From Candidatus Micrarchaeota archaeon CG1_02_47_40 (GTDB lineage Archaea > Micrarchaeota > Micrarchaeia > Anstonellales > CG1-02-47-40): a stretch of 64,000 nt of DNA. The notes beneath the pieces are model-generated. The model saw only the letters and a list, made by a program, of their open reading frames with translations, was not told where the DNA came from and did not search any database. A program made the position numbers and the translations under genes. Positions within the stretch are counted from its first letter, which is position 1, and each line of letters starts with the position of its first letter. The stretch covers positions 62,001 through 126,000 of the forward strand of contig MNVE01000016.1 of the NCBI GenBank assembly GCA_001871475.1, given 5' to 3'. Below, piece by piece: positions 25,654 to 33,947 of this stretch.

Positions 25654-26516
25654 CCCCCTTTCTTTTTTTCCTGGTACATTACATCGTCTATGCGCCGGAG
25701 CGTGTAGAGCGGCCCGCCAAGCTTGTCCTTCATTGCACAAAGCGCCTCCTTCTTTTCCCATACCGCGCTTAGAACCTTCCCGGATATGTGGCTTGCCTCA
25801 TCGCTTGCAAGATAGAGTGCTAAATCTGCTGCAAGTTTGGGCGGTGTTCCGCCTGTTTCTTTCTGTTTTATGGATGCCTGCAGGAAATCCTTCCCTGCCT
25901 TTTCCCCGGCTGAAAGCACCTGGGACAGGAGGCGCGTATTCACCGCGCCGGGCGAAATCGCGTTTATCCGGATTCCCGTCCCCTTAAGCTCGTTTGACAT
26001 TGCTTCCGTAAAGCCGCATATCCCGAATTTTGAGGCAACGTAAGAGGAGATGTTCGGCTTTATGCTGTTTCCTCCTGCTCCTGCGCCTGCAAAGCAGATT
26101 ATGCAGCCGCAGCCGCCCTTTTTCATTATCGGGATTGCCGCCCTTGTGCAGAATGCGGTTCCGCAGATGTTTATGCGGACTGCCTGCTCCCAGAGCTTCG
26201 CATCGTTTTCCTCAAGCGGGCCGATGGGGCCGTAAATCCCCGCGCAGTTCACAAGCACGTCAAGGCGGCCGTATTTTTCTGCGATTGCAGAGATTGCCGT
26301 GCGCACTGCATCCGGATCCGCCACATCAAGGACAATCCCTTCGCAATCAAAGCCCGCCAGGCGGATATTTTCAGCTTCCCTATCCACATCTGGCTTTGTC
26401 CTTGAGCAGATTATTGTGGAATACCCGCTGCGTGCGAATGCCTCTGCTATGCACGCACCTATCCCCTGGCTTCCTCCCGTTATGATGGCAACTCTTTTTG
26501 TTTTATTCCCCTGCAT
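25650..26516 (-). CDS. classical short-chain dehydrogenase/reductase (FabG-like)
   Basis: A 288-residue SDR. VAIITGGSQGIGACIAEAFA binds NAD(P), LDVLVNCAGIYGPIG is the NAG-type loop, and SSYVASKFGICGFTEAMSNE has Tyr-x3-Lys. The catalytic Ser usually found in the ISS segment is not in its usual place (CFAGAGAGG). The C-terminus carries about 45 extra residues (WEKKEALCAMKDKLGGPLYT onward) beyond a typical FabG. It overlaps the upstream dehydrogenase gene by 14 bases. Paired with that divergent dehydrogenase and near a transaldolase, it is more likely a sugar enzyme than a fatty-acid one. Confidence 0.85.
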   Translation of the reverse strand: MQGNKTKRVAIITGGSQGIGACIAEAFARSGYSTIICSRTKPDVDREAENIRLAGFDCEGIVLDVADPDAVRTAISAIAEKYGRLDVLVNCAGIYGPIGPLEENDAKLWEQAVRINICGTAFCTRAAIPIMKKGGCGCIICFAGAGAGGNSIKPNISSYVASKFGICGFTEAMSNELKGTGIRINAISPGAVNTRLLSQVLSAGEKAGKDFLQASIKQKETGGTPPKLAADLALYLASDEASHISGKVLSAVWEKKEALCAMKDKLGGPLYTLRRIDDVMYQEKKKGG

Positions 26517-27795
26517 TTGTAACACCCACCCCATAGTAGGAAATGCTTTTTGCAAGCGGCACCCCAAGAAGGATGTTTCTTGCGTCTATTATGACCGGCT
26601 TGTGCATTTTTTGGCATATGTAAGCGTAATCAAGCGATTTGAATTCTTCCCATGCCGTTGTGATTACTATCGCATCGGCGCCTGCGGCTGCCGCATCTGC
26701 GGAAGTAAAAATCTGCAGCTGCGGGTGCGTTTCAACTGCAGCGAGTATGGCAGGGTCGTGCGCCCGAAGAGTTGCGCCTGAGCCTTTAAGGCTGTCAATC
26801 ACTTCAAGGGCAAGCGACCTGCGAAGGGTGTCGGTCCCTGGTTTGTATGTAAGGCCGAAAAATGCAATTGTTTTCCCGTCCAGTTTGCCAAGAACCTCGC
26901 AGAGGCGGCGCTGCACGTAATTCAGGCGCTCCTTGTTCGCACCTATTACCGAATCCAGAAGAATTGTTGAGAGTCCATTCTCCTTCCCCAAAGAACGCAA
27001 AACCTGCACGTCCCTTGCAAGCGTGCCGCCCCCAAAGCCAAGGCCTGGCGAAAGCGGCGCATCCGGGCTCACCCTCTTCTCCTTACGCAGCGCATCCATG
27101 ACCAGGATTGCATTTGCCCCGCTCTTCTCGCAAAGGTCGCTTATCTCTCCTGAAAACGAAATCAGGGTTGCAAGATAGGAATTCAGCGCATGTTTTGACA
27201 TCTCGGCGCTTTCAAGGTCCATGAAAAGCCGTTCCCCCTCAATTCCCGCAAAAACTTCCTCAACCGCCTGCCTTATGCGCGGGCTTGAAAGGCCGAAGAC
27301 CGTGCGCGTAGGATGCATGAATGCGCAAAGCGCATTTCCAAGGCGCAGGTTCTCCGGCGTGTAGCATATTTCAACATTCTTGTTTTTTGCCTGCAATTTT
27401 CCAAGAAGCATGCGGGAGGTTCCAATCGGAAGCTGGCTTGATATTATTACAATGTGGCGGTCGGAGAGCATCTCGGAGATTAACTCAACTGTTTTTTGTA
27501 TTGGGGTTATGTCTGCGTTGTCATTCCGGTCAACGGGGGTATCGAAGGTTATGTAGATTATGTCTGAAGATTTCGCCGCCTCTTTTATGTTGCCGGAAAA
27601 GCGCAGCTTTCCCTTATCCATTGCAGCGTGAATCTCCTCTTCAAGGCCTGGCTCGAAAATCGGCATTTTTCCCAGAGAGAGGTTTGCTATGGTTTTTTCA
27701 TCAAAATCGCACCCGACAATTTCGTGGCTTTTCGCAAGGCAGGCGCAAGTGACGCAGCCAAGATGCCACATCCCGATTATGCAAATAGAAGACAT
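26503..27795 (-). CDS. UDP-glucose/GDP-mannose dehydrogenase-like protein lacking the catalytic Cys
   Basis: A 430-residue protein with the three-domain layout of nucleotide-sugar dehydrogenases (SSICIIGMWHLGCVTCACLA, TFDTPVDRND, PENLRLGNAL, FGLTYKPGTDTLRRSLALEV). Two hallmarks are changed. The Rossmann loop is GMWHLG, with Trp where the second Gly belongs. The GFGGSC active-site stretch reads GFGGGTLARD, with Thr in place of the Cys that forms the thioester. It cannot run the usual two-step alcohol-to-acid oxidation that way. I recall other proteins with the WHLG start, so this may be a known but uncharacterised branch. ATG at 27795 follows GGAAGTG and heads the nine-gene operon. Confidence 0.85.
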   Translation of the reverse strand: MSSICIIGMWHLGCVTCACLAKSHEIVGCDFDEKTIANLSLGKMPIFEPGLEEEIHAAMDKGKLRFSGNIKEAAKSSDIIYITFDTPVDRNDNADITPIQKTVELISEMLSDRHIVIISSQLPIGTSRMLLGKLQAKNKNVEICYTPENLRLGNALCAFMHPTRTVFGLSSPRIRQAVEEVFAGIEGERLFMDLESAEMSKHALNSYLATLISFSGEISDLCEKSGANAILVMDALRKEKRVSPDAPLSPGLGFGGGTLARDVQVLRSLGKENGLSTILLDSVIGANKERLNYVQRRLCEVLGKLDGKTIAFFGLTYKPGTDTLRRSLALEVIDSLKGSGATLRAHDPAILAAVETHPQLQIFTSADAAAAGADAIVITTAWEEFKSLDYAYICQKMHKPVIIDARNILLGVPLAKSISYYGVGVTNAGE

Positions 27796-27860
27796 AATTA
27801 ACACTTCCTAAAATCAAATTTCCCACAGTGTGCGCGTTGGTTTAAATAACACCTGGCAAA

Positions 27861-27888
27861 TTTATAAATGTTTGAATGCAATAGGAGG
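27861..27888 (+). promoter_or_regulatory. TATA box and ribosome site that fix a GTG start
   Basis: TTTATAAA (27861-27868) is followed by AGGAGG (27883-27888) and, seven bases later, GTG at 27896. No ATG stands in a comparable position. Transcription and translation signals agree on this start for transaldolase copy 2. Confidence 0.6.
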
Positions 27889-27895
27889 CTCAAGG

Positions 27896-28555
27896 GTGAT
27901 TCATATAAAGATTTTTGCTGATACTTCAAAGGTTGAGGAGATACGGGAATTCTGCTCCTGGGGGATAATAGACGGAGTAACAACCAATCCCAAAATCATT
28001 GCAACGGACGGAAACGACCTTGAGAGCACGATAAGGGAAATTTGCAAAATAACGAACGGACCCGTCAGCGTTGAGGTCACGACAAACGAATACGGTGGGA
28101 TGGTGGAAGAAGCAGAGGGATATGCATCCTGGGCAAAGAACATTGTGGTCAAGGTGCCGCTGATACCGTCTGGACTGAAGGCGATTTCTACACTCAAATC
28201 AAAAGGCATAAAAACAAACGCAACATGCTGCATGGCATACAACCAGGCGGTGCTTGCCGCAAAGGCAGGGGCTGCTTATGCGAGCCTGTTTTACGGAAGG
28301 ATAGGCGATCTTGGGTATGACCCGTATATAGTAGTGAAAGAAACCGCAGACACGTTGAGAATGTGGGACTCAAAATGCGAAATAATTGTGGGCTCCATCC
28401 GCTCGCTCATAGATGTGAACAGGGGGATGCAGGCGGGAGCGCACATATTGACCGTCCCGCCAAAATTCTTAAGGCAGATGGTGGAAAACCCGCAGACTAC
28501 AAAGACGGTGGATGAGTTCCTTGAGGCTTGGAAGGGCATCCCGAAAAGGAAATAG
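27896..28555 (+). CDS. transaldolase-like protein, copy 2
   Basis: A 219-residue small transaldolase/FSA-family protein starting at GTG. IKIFADTSKVEEIREF, GVTTNPKIIATDGND and the Schiff-base Lys in VVKVPLIPSG are present. The loop equivalent to [11 protein letters not shown] in copy 1 reads YASLFYGRIGDLG: Phe is kept but Pro is lost. The C-terminal part VGSIRSLIDVNRGMQAGAHI is standard. It is divergent from the nine-gene operon with heptose set 2, so each heptose set has its own transaldolase beside it. Whether it makes sedoheptulose 7-P or another ketose phosphate is open. Confidence 0.85.
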   Translation: MIHIKIFADTSKVEEIREFCSWGIIDGVTTNPKIIATDGNDLESTIREICKITNGPVSVEVTTNEYGGMVEEAEGYASWAKNIVVKVPLIPSGLKAISTLKSKGIKTNATCCMAYNQAVLAAKAGAAYASLFYGRIGDLGYDPYIVVKETADTLRMWDSKCEIIVGSIRSLIDVNRGMQAGAHILTVPPKFLRQMVENPQTTKTVDEFLEAWKGIPKRK

Positions 28556-28568
28556 GAAGGTGAGTGAA

Positions 28569-29075
28569 ATGAAATACGCTTGGAAAAATCATGAATTCCT
28601 GAAGATGGGAAGCTTCGGCATGGTTTGTGCATATTCGCTAATCCTGCTTTTGGGGTTTGCGCTCACGTTTGCGGTTGTGCCTTATTCCGGATTTGCGTTT
28701 CATTTCTTCCAGCTCTCCATTTTCATAAGCGCGCTTCTCTTCGGCCCGTTTGCAGGTGCACTCACGGGCGCGCTTGTTTCTTCCTACAACGGAATTTTTG
28801 TAATTCACAACCCCTACATAATTCTTGGAAATGCCATTCTGGGGTTTGGGGCAGGGTATTTTGCAAAAAGACTTGGCGCGTTTTGGGCGGGAATTGCTGC
28901 TTTTGCAGTGCAGCTGCCTTACTTGATAATTACTGACTTCTACCTTGTGCACATGCCAATGGCTGTTTTGCAAAATGTGGTTATTGCGCTTCTTGTCGCA
29001 AATGTAATTTGCGCTCTTTTGGCATCACGGATTGCGCCGATGCTTGTTCCGCTCTTTTCTGCAGGCAGAAGATAG
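28569..29075 (+). CDS. small integral membrane protein, ECF S-component-like
   Basis: A 168-residue protein with about five hydrophobic segments (from GMVCAYSLILLLGFALTFAV through the last near LQNVVIALLVANVICALLAS). The repeated glycine-alanine helices FGPFAGALTGALVSSYNG and GNAILGFGAGYFAKRLG resemble substrate-binding S components of ECF transporters, but I cannot confirm the family and no ECF ATPase is in the window. GGAAGGTGAG sits before the ATG at 28569, overlapping the region just after the transaldolase stop. The GT4 gene starts 53 bases downstream. It could be a glycan-related membrane partner. Confidence 0.7.
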   Translation: MKYAWKNHEFLKMGSFGMVCAYSLILLLGFALTFAVVPYSGFAFHFFQLSIFISALLFGPFAGALTGALVSSYNGIFVIHNPYIILGNAILGFGAGYFAKRLGAFWAGIAAFAVQLPYLIITDFYLVHMPMAVLQNVVIALLVANVICALLASRIAPMLVPLFSAGRR

Positions 29076-29127
29076 CTTCGGGAAAAGGATTAATAGGGGG
29101 CGGCGAGAGAAAGGAATCGGCAATTCC

Positions 29128-30849
29128 ATGAAAATCATTGCAATTACCGATTCGTATGCCCCGAACATAGGCGGGCTTGAGGACGGCCTTGAAAGAATAA
29201 TGGCGCACCTGCAAAAAGCAGGCAATGATGTGCTTGTTGTTGCCGCAAGAAACCCTCCCGCACTGCCTGCGGAGGAAACGATTCGGGGCATACGCATAAA
29301 GAGGCTTTTTTTCATCCGGCCGCAAATCAGCCCCAAATGGCTGATTGGATTGACTGCAATCCCGCAGTTGATTGGCATTATCCGCAAGGAAAAACCAGAT
29401 GTGGTGAACGTGCACTTTCCGCATTCAAACGCCCTTGCAAGCTGCTTTGCAATAAGCGCGTGCGGAAGAGTGCCTTTTATAATCACTTTTCACGGGAATG
29501 ATGCTGTTTTTTTGAAAAAATCACGGCTGTCGCGGGCGCTTGTCGGGCATCTTATAAAAAATGCGAAAGGAGTGACCGGCGTTTCTGATTTTGTGGCGGG
29601 TTCGCTTCTTGGGGATTTCGCGCCGGGTGCCCTGTGCGTTAGAAGCGGAATTGATTTGAATGAGTTTGACCTGAAAGAGGAAGCGCAGAAAAAGGCGCCT
29701 GCAAGGTTCATTTATGCGACAGGAAGGTTCGTTTACAAAAAGGGCTTTGATGTTCTCATAAAGGCGTTTTCGCATGCAAAGATTCCGGATGAGATGAAGC
29801 TGGTAATAACCGGCGACGGGCAGGAATGGAGAAAATGCAAAAAACTTGTTGTTGATTTGGGGATTGGGGAAAGGGTGCAGATGCCGGGTTTTGTTTCGCG
29901 CGGGCGGCTGCGCCAGCTTTTCAGGGAGTGCGAGCTCTTTGTGCTTCCCTCGCGCGAAGAACCGCTGGGCGCGGTAGTGATTGAGGCAATGGCTGCAAAG
30001 AAACCCATCGTCGCAACCGGTGTGGGGGGCGTTCCCGAAAGAATAATGCATGGAAGAAACGGGCTGCTCTGCAGGCCTGAAGAAGAGGATATGGCAAAAA
30101 AAATGGAATGGATGATTTCGCACCAGCACCAGGCAAGGCAGATGGGGCTTGAGGCAAGAAGGAATGCGGAAAGCGAAACGTGGGAGAAGACCGCCGAAGG
30201 TTACGTGAAGGTTTACAAAAATGCGATTAAGAAAATGAAAGAAGAGTTCGGGAGTGAGGGGATTGCTAAAAAAGAAAGCGGAAAAAAAGAGAATGAACCT
30301 GAAGTAAAGGCAGAAATAAAAAGTGAAGAGGAAGAAGAAAAAATTAAAACAAAACAGAATAGGGGCGAGAGTATAAGCAAAAGCGCCGCTCAAGAGGAAG
30401 GGAAAAACGAAATTAAAAAAGAAGATGCTGGCGGGAAAGGAACCGAAATTAATGAAAGCGATGAAACGGGAAAAAATGAAACTGAAAGGGACGGCAAAAT
30501 GAACTCGCAGGAAGATGAAGACGAAACTGAAAAGAGGGAAGCGGACGAAAAAGAAGAAAGCACGGCTGAAGGGGAAATGGAGGGGAAGATTGAAAAGGAA
30601 AAAAGCGAAACTGAAATGGACGGCGAAACGAAATCGCAAGAAGAAAGCGAAACTGAAAATGGGGAAGCAGACAGGGAAAATGAAGAAAATGCAGCCGAAG
30701 AAGAAGCGAAGGAGGAGATTGACACGAAAAAAGGCGAAACTGAAAGGGACAGCAAAACGAAATCGCTGGAAGAAAATAGCAGCATGATGGAAGATGAGGA
30801 AAAAGGCAGTAGCATAGAGGACGATGGAGAAGGCAATAAGGCAGAATGA
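29128..30849 (+). CDS. GT4-family glycosyltransferase with a long charged repeat tail
   Basis: A 573-residue protein. The first ~375 residues are a GT-B enzyme (IIAITDSYAPNIGGLEDGLE, VNVHFPHSNALASCFAI, ATGRFVYKKGFDVLIKAF, PSREEPLGAVVIEAMAAKKP), paralogous to the gene at 19548. From about residue 385 it becomes a ~190-residue Lys/Glu-rich, proline-poor tail with a degenerate repeat of about 43-45 residues (ETERDGKMNSQEDEDETEK, then ETEMDGETKSQEESETENG, then GETERDSKTKSLEENSS). Such tails are probably disordered or coiled-coil. The ATG at 29128 begins the catalytic domain. Tail codons are strongly purine-rich compared with the domain. Confidence 0.88.
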   Translation: MKIIAITDSYAPNIGGLEDGLERIMAHLQKAGNDVLVVAARNPPALPAEETIRGIRIKRLFFIRPQISPKWLIGLTAIPQLIGIIRKEKPDVVNVHFPHSNALASCFAISACGRVPFIITFHGNDAVFLKKSRLSRALVGHLIKNAKGVTGVSDFVAGSLLGDFAPGALCVRSGIDLNEFDLKEEAQKKAPARFIYATGRFVYKKGFDVLIKAFSHAKIPDEMKLVITGDGQEWRKCKKLVVDLGIGERVQMPGFVSRGRLRQLFRECELFVLPSREEPLGAVVIEAMAAKKPIVATGVGGVPERIMHGRNGLLCRPEEEDMAKKMEWMISHQHQARQMGLEARRNAESETWEKTAEGYVKVYKNAIKKMKEEFGSEGIAKKESGKKENEPEVKAEIKSEEEEEKIKTKQNRGESISKSAAQEEGKNEIKKEDAGGKGTEINESDETGKNETERDGKMNSQEDEDETEKREADEKEESTAEGEMEGKIEKEKSETEMDGETKSQEESETENGEADRENEENAAEEEAKEEIDTKKGETERDSKTKSLEENSSMMEDEEKGSSIEDDGEGNKAE

Positions 30850-30851
30850 CG

Positions 30852-31541
30852 TTATCTTCCCTTGAAAAATTCTTCTGCAATTTTCAGCCGCTCAAATGTG
30901 CCAATGTCGTAGAAACGCACATCTGTTTTTGAAGCGTAAATGTAGCCGTGTTTTATAAGTTCGGGGTAGATATCCTTTTCAAGGGAGCATGGAACGGTTT
31001 TTATCAGGCGCAGTGATTCCTTTCTCCAAACAGATGCTCCCGCGTCTACGCAGTTGCAGTTTTTTCCCCCGTATTGCAGTATTTTTTCCTCATCATCAAC
31101 CAGCAGGTTGTTTGGCGCGATTTTTTCAGAATTGAGATATGCGGAAAGAACTGCAAGTGCGCTTTTGTTTTTTAGGAGTGCCGTCTCAAGTTCGCCAAGG
31201 GCAACCGGAAAGTAAGTATCTCCATTAAGCAGAAAAAACGTTTCCTCCAGCTTGCCTTTTGCATTTTTCAGCGCCCCGCCCGTGCCAAGCGGGGAGCCTT
31301 CAGGAGAATATTCAATTTCAATTCCTTCAAATTCATTTCCGAAATATTCTTTTATCTGCCCGTGCAGATAGCCGGTAAGAAGGAGCGCTTTTTTTATTCC
31401 CTGCTTTTTCAGATGCAGCAAAACATACTCCAAAAAAGGCTTCCCCGCAACGCTCACCATGCACTTTGGGATTTTGGATGTCACGGGAATTAATCTCGTG
31501 CCAAGACCGCCGCAGAGGATTGCCGCTTGTTTTGTTTTCAT
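30852..31541 (-). CDS. sugar-1-phosphate nucleotidyltransferase
   Basis: A 229-residue NTP_transferase: AAILCGGLGTRLIPVTSKIP, SPLGTGGALKNAKGKL, FLLNGDTYFPV (metal Asp) and a final FYDIGTFERLKIAEEFF. The GxGTRL, LGTGGAL and DIGT motifs are those of HddC-like guanylyltransferases, the third protein of this general type in the window. It ends the WecC-epimerase-flippase run and could serve either heptose set, in particular set 1, which has no nucleotidyltransferase of its own. The ATG at 31541 follows GGTGGATAATAAA just after the flippase stop. Confidence 0.83.
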   Translation of the reverse strand: MKTKQAAILCGGLGTRLIPVTSKIPKCMVSVAGKPFLEYVLLHLKKQGIKKALLLTGYLHGQIKEYFGNEFEGIEIEYSPEGSPLGTGGALKNAKGKLEETFFLLNGDTYFPVALGELETALLKNKSALAVLSAYLNSEKIAPNNLLVDDEEKILQYGGKNCNCVDAGASVWRKESLRLIKTVPCSLEKDIYPELIKHGYIYASKTDVRFYDIGTFERLKIAEEFFKGR

Positions 31542-31545
31542 TTTA

Positions 31546-32961
31546 TTATCCACCGGATGTTTTATTTTCCGCAATCTCCCTCAAATATGCCAAATCGCTT
31601 ATTTTGATTAGTCCAAAGAGCAGCACGAGTACAGCGCCTGCGAAAAAGAGCAGAAGCTTCCCGGTAAAGCCGCTTGCCTGAAAGCCGAAGTAGAAGAAAA
31701 TTCCAAAAAGGATGGCGGCTTTGGGGATGAGCAAAAGCTCAAGCGGGCAGCTCTTGTAAAGGAAAACGAGCCTCAATGCGAATGCGCTTGCATATGCTGC
31801 AAGAATCGCCCAGGAAATGCTTTCAATGCCAAAAGCGCTGTGCGAGTAGAAAATGTAAATCAGGGAAAGGAAAAATATTAGGAATTTCACACCCTCAAAA
31901 AGCACTATGTATTTTTGCTTGTTCCTTGCAATGAAGTAGTAGTCGGAAATCTGCTTGAACGAATCCAGGAAAACGGCAGCGGCAATGACAAGGAAAACGG
32001 AACTGCCGACAAGGAAGGACTTGCCCAAGAGCCCGAAAACAAACCCCGCGCCAATTTGCACTGCCAGGAGGGAGAGCAGGAGGAACGCCGCCCAGTACCT
32101 GATTAGAAAGCGAAGGAATGTGTTGAATTTCGGGTTGGAGTAGTGCTCGCAGGTGAATGGGTAGAAGAATGCGGTGATTGGAGAAAGGAAGATATATATT
32201 GTGGCGGCAAAGGACATGGAAACCGCAATCACGCTGACATCGGATATTGAGAGGAGGAACGCGGAAAGGATTGTAACAAAGGAGGGAAAGAAATAGGAAG
32301 AGAGCTGCGTTGAGTTGAGGAAAAGCCCGAGGAAAAGCTGCCTTTTTGCCTCCTCCAAATCAAATGAGAAATGCAGAAGCCTGTCGCGCTGAAGGAAGGC
32401 AAGGGCAAGCGCGAGGGTGATTGCCGCCCCGCCAACATATCCGAATATTCCCGAGAGAACTCCAAAACCCAAATAAAAGAGGAGTATTGCTATGCAAAAG
32501 CGCAGAAAATCGGGCAGTATTGCAAGTATGGAAACTTTCAGCAGCTCCATTTTCGAGGAGTAGACGCTGCGCACGTTTGTCAGGAGGAAGGCAAAGAGCG
32601 GGAAAGGGGACATTGCAAGAATGTAAATGTTCATCGGAGGAGGCGCTGCAAGCGACATTGCAATCAGGGCAAGGGTGGAAACCCCGCCGGCGATTGTCTT
32701 GAGCGAAAGGGAAGTGCCGATTATTTTTAGCTGGTCGTCTGGTGAGGAGAGCCGCTTTATGAGTGCAGATGCCAGGCCAAACTCCAAAAACGCCTCCAGG
32801 ATAAGCTGGCTTGAGCGCGCCAAGGGTATGTAGCCGTAAAGCTCCGCCCCTAAAAGCCGCGCAAGGAAAAAGACGAAAAGGAAGCTGAACATTAAGGAAA
32901 CTGCGCTTGCGATGAAAAGCCCGCCGCTTTTTCTTGCAAGGGAAATTACCTTGTCGCGCAT
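31546..32961 (-). CDS. polysaccharide/lipid-linked oligosaccharide flippase (Wzx-like)
   Basis: A 471-residue multi-membrane protein with about 12-14 hydrophobic helices and the MATE/Wzx-type N-terminus SGGLFIASAVSLMFSFLFVF, followed by LLGAELYGYIPLARS (the family's LG-xxYG-x3 motif). It would move a lipid-linked glycan across the cell membrane to the outside, where AglB acts. The ATG at 32961 is chosen over a start four codons upstream because it begins the amphipathic KVISLARKSGG helix. It overlaps or abuts the epimerase gene, showing coupling. Confidence 0.88.
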   Translation of the reverse strand: MRDKVISLARKSGGLFIASAVSLMFSFLFVFFLARLLGAELYGYIPLARSSQLILEAFLEFGLASALIKRLSSPDDQLKIIGTSLSLKTIAGGVSTLALIAMSLAAPPPMNIYILAMSPFPLFAFLLTNVRSVYSSKMELLKVSILAILPDFLRFCIAILLFYLGFGVLSGIFGYVGGAAITLALALAFLQRDRLLHFSFDLEEAKRQLFLGLFLNSTQLSSYFFPSFVTILSAFLLSISDVSVIAVSMSFAATIYIFLSPITAFFYPFTCEHYSNPKFNTFLRFLIRYWAAFLLLSLLAVQIGAGFVFGLLGKSFLVGSSVFLVIAAAVFLDSFKQISDYYFIARNKQKYIVLFEGVKFLIFFLSLIYIFYSHSAFGIESISWAILAAYASAFALRLVFLYKSCPLELLLIPKAAILFGIFFYFGFQASGFTGKLLLFFAGAVLVLLFGLIKISDLAYLREIAENKTSGG

Positions 32962-32962
32962 G

Positions 32963-33928
32963 CTAAGAACCACTCTTCTTTATTATCCAGTCGAACGTAT
33001 TTTTCAGCCCCTGCTCAATCGGCACCTTTGCCTTCCATCCGAAAATTTTCTCCATCTTTTTCGTGTCAGGCACCCGCTTTAGCACATCGTCCTTGAATGG
33101 GGGAAGGTGCTCAAACTTTAATGGCTTGCCGCGCTCTTGCAATTTCCATATCTTCTCTGCCAATTCGCTGACAGAGATGGCTTGGGGGTTTGCGACGTTG
33201 AAATCCCCATTGTCTGATTTTGAGGAGAGCGCGCATGTGGAAATTGCCTCTGCCAAATCTGTAACATATGTATATGCGCGCACCTGATTCCCGTCTCCGA
33301 GTATTTTCACCGGGTACTGCTTGTCAATGTGCATCTTTTTTATCAAGTCCGGTATCACATGCGCAATTCCCACCTCGTTCTCGGGAATTTCTCCCGGCCC
33401 GTAGGCGTTGAAGGGGCGGAATATTGAGTATTTCAGCCCGTACTGGTCTGCGTAGGCGCGGCAGTAATATTCCCCTACCAGCTTTGAGAAGCCGTAATGC
33501 GTAATCGGGGGAGGGGAGGTGAAAATATCCTCTTCAGAAGAGGGGAAGTGCTCCGTGCGCTCAAAAACCATTGAGGAGGAAATGTAAATGAGCTTTTTGG
33601 CGGAGCTGTTTCGTTCCGCATCAAGAAGGTTTGAAAGCATTATAGTATTGTCGCGCAGTATTTCGGCGGGGTATTTGTTGAAATATCCTATACCCCCGAT
33701 TTTCGCGGCAAAGTGAAAGCAGTATTCGGTGTCGGCAAGGGATTTGGCTGCATCAAGCGGATTAAGCAAGTCCACCTTCATGAACTCAACCTTATCCATC
33801 TCTATGTTTGACACCTGCCCCTTTGAGAGGTTGTCTGCAACGCGCACCTCGTGCCCAAGCGACAGGAGATGGCGCACGACCGCGCTCCCTATGAAACCTG
33901 CCCCGCCGGTTACCAGAATTTTTGCCAT
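32963..33928 (-). CDS. extended SDR epimerase, GDP-mannose 3,5-epimerase-like
   Basis: A 321-residue protein. ILVTGGAGFIGSAVVRHLLS binds NAD. The segment FAAKIGGIGYFNKYPAEILR, with its GGIGY run and N-terminal INT-like NTIMLSNLL, is the pattern of GDP-mannose 3,5-epimerases and related enzymes. SSSMVFERTE supplies Ser and THYGFSKLVGEYYCRAY supplies Tyr and Lys; FRPFNAYGPGE and DGNQVRAYTYVTDL close the site. Substrate is not certain. GGAGGAGAATAAAAAA precedes the ATG at 33928, 20 bases after the WecC stop. The longer frame would lie within WecC. Confidence 0.87.
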   Translation of the reverse strand: MAKILVTGGAGFIGSAVVRHLLSLGHEVRVADNLSKGQVSNIEMDKVEFMKVDLLNPLDAAKSLADTEYCFHFAAKIGGIGYFNKYPAEILRDNTIMLSNLLDAERNSSAKKLIYISSSMVFERTEHFPSSEEDIFTSPPPITHYGFSKLVGEYYCRAYADQYGLKYSIFRPFNAYGPGEIPENEVGIAHVIPDLIKKMHIDKQYPVKILGDGNQVRAYTYVTDLAEAISTCALSSKSDNGDFNVANPQAISVSELAEKIWKLQERGKPLKFEHLPPFKDDVLKRVPDTKKMEKIFGWKAKVPIEQGLKNTFDWIIKKSGS

Positions 33929-33947
33929 TTTTTTATTCTCCTCCGCT

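Noticed and set aside
27830-27895. Start of the second transaldolase at 27830
   Set aside because: The extra 22 residues overlap the TATA box and ribosome site; GTG at 27896 is placed correctly after AGGAGG.
30240-30836. Long minus-strand frame opposite the charged tail of the GT4 gene
   Set aside because: A Phe/Ser/Leu-rich frame opposite Lys/Glu codons is an expected shadow; no start signals.
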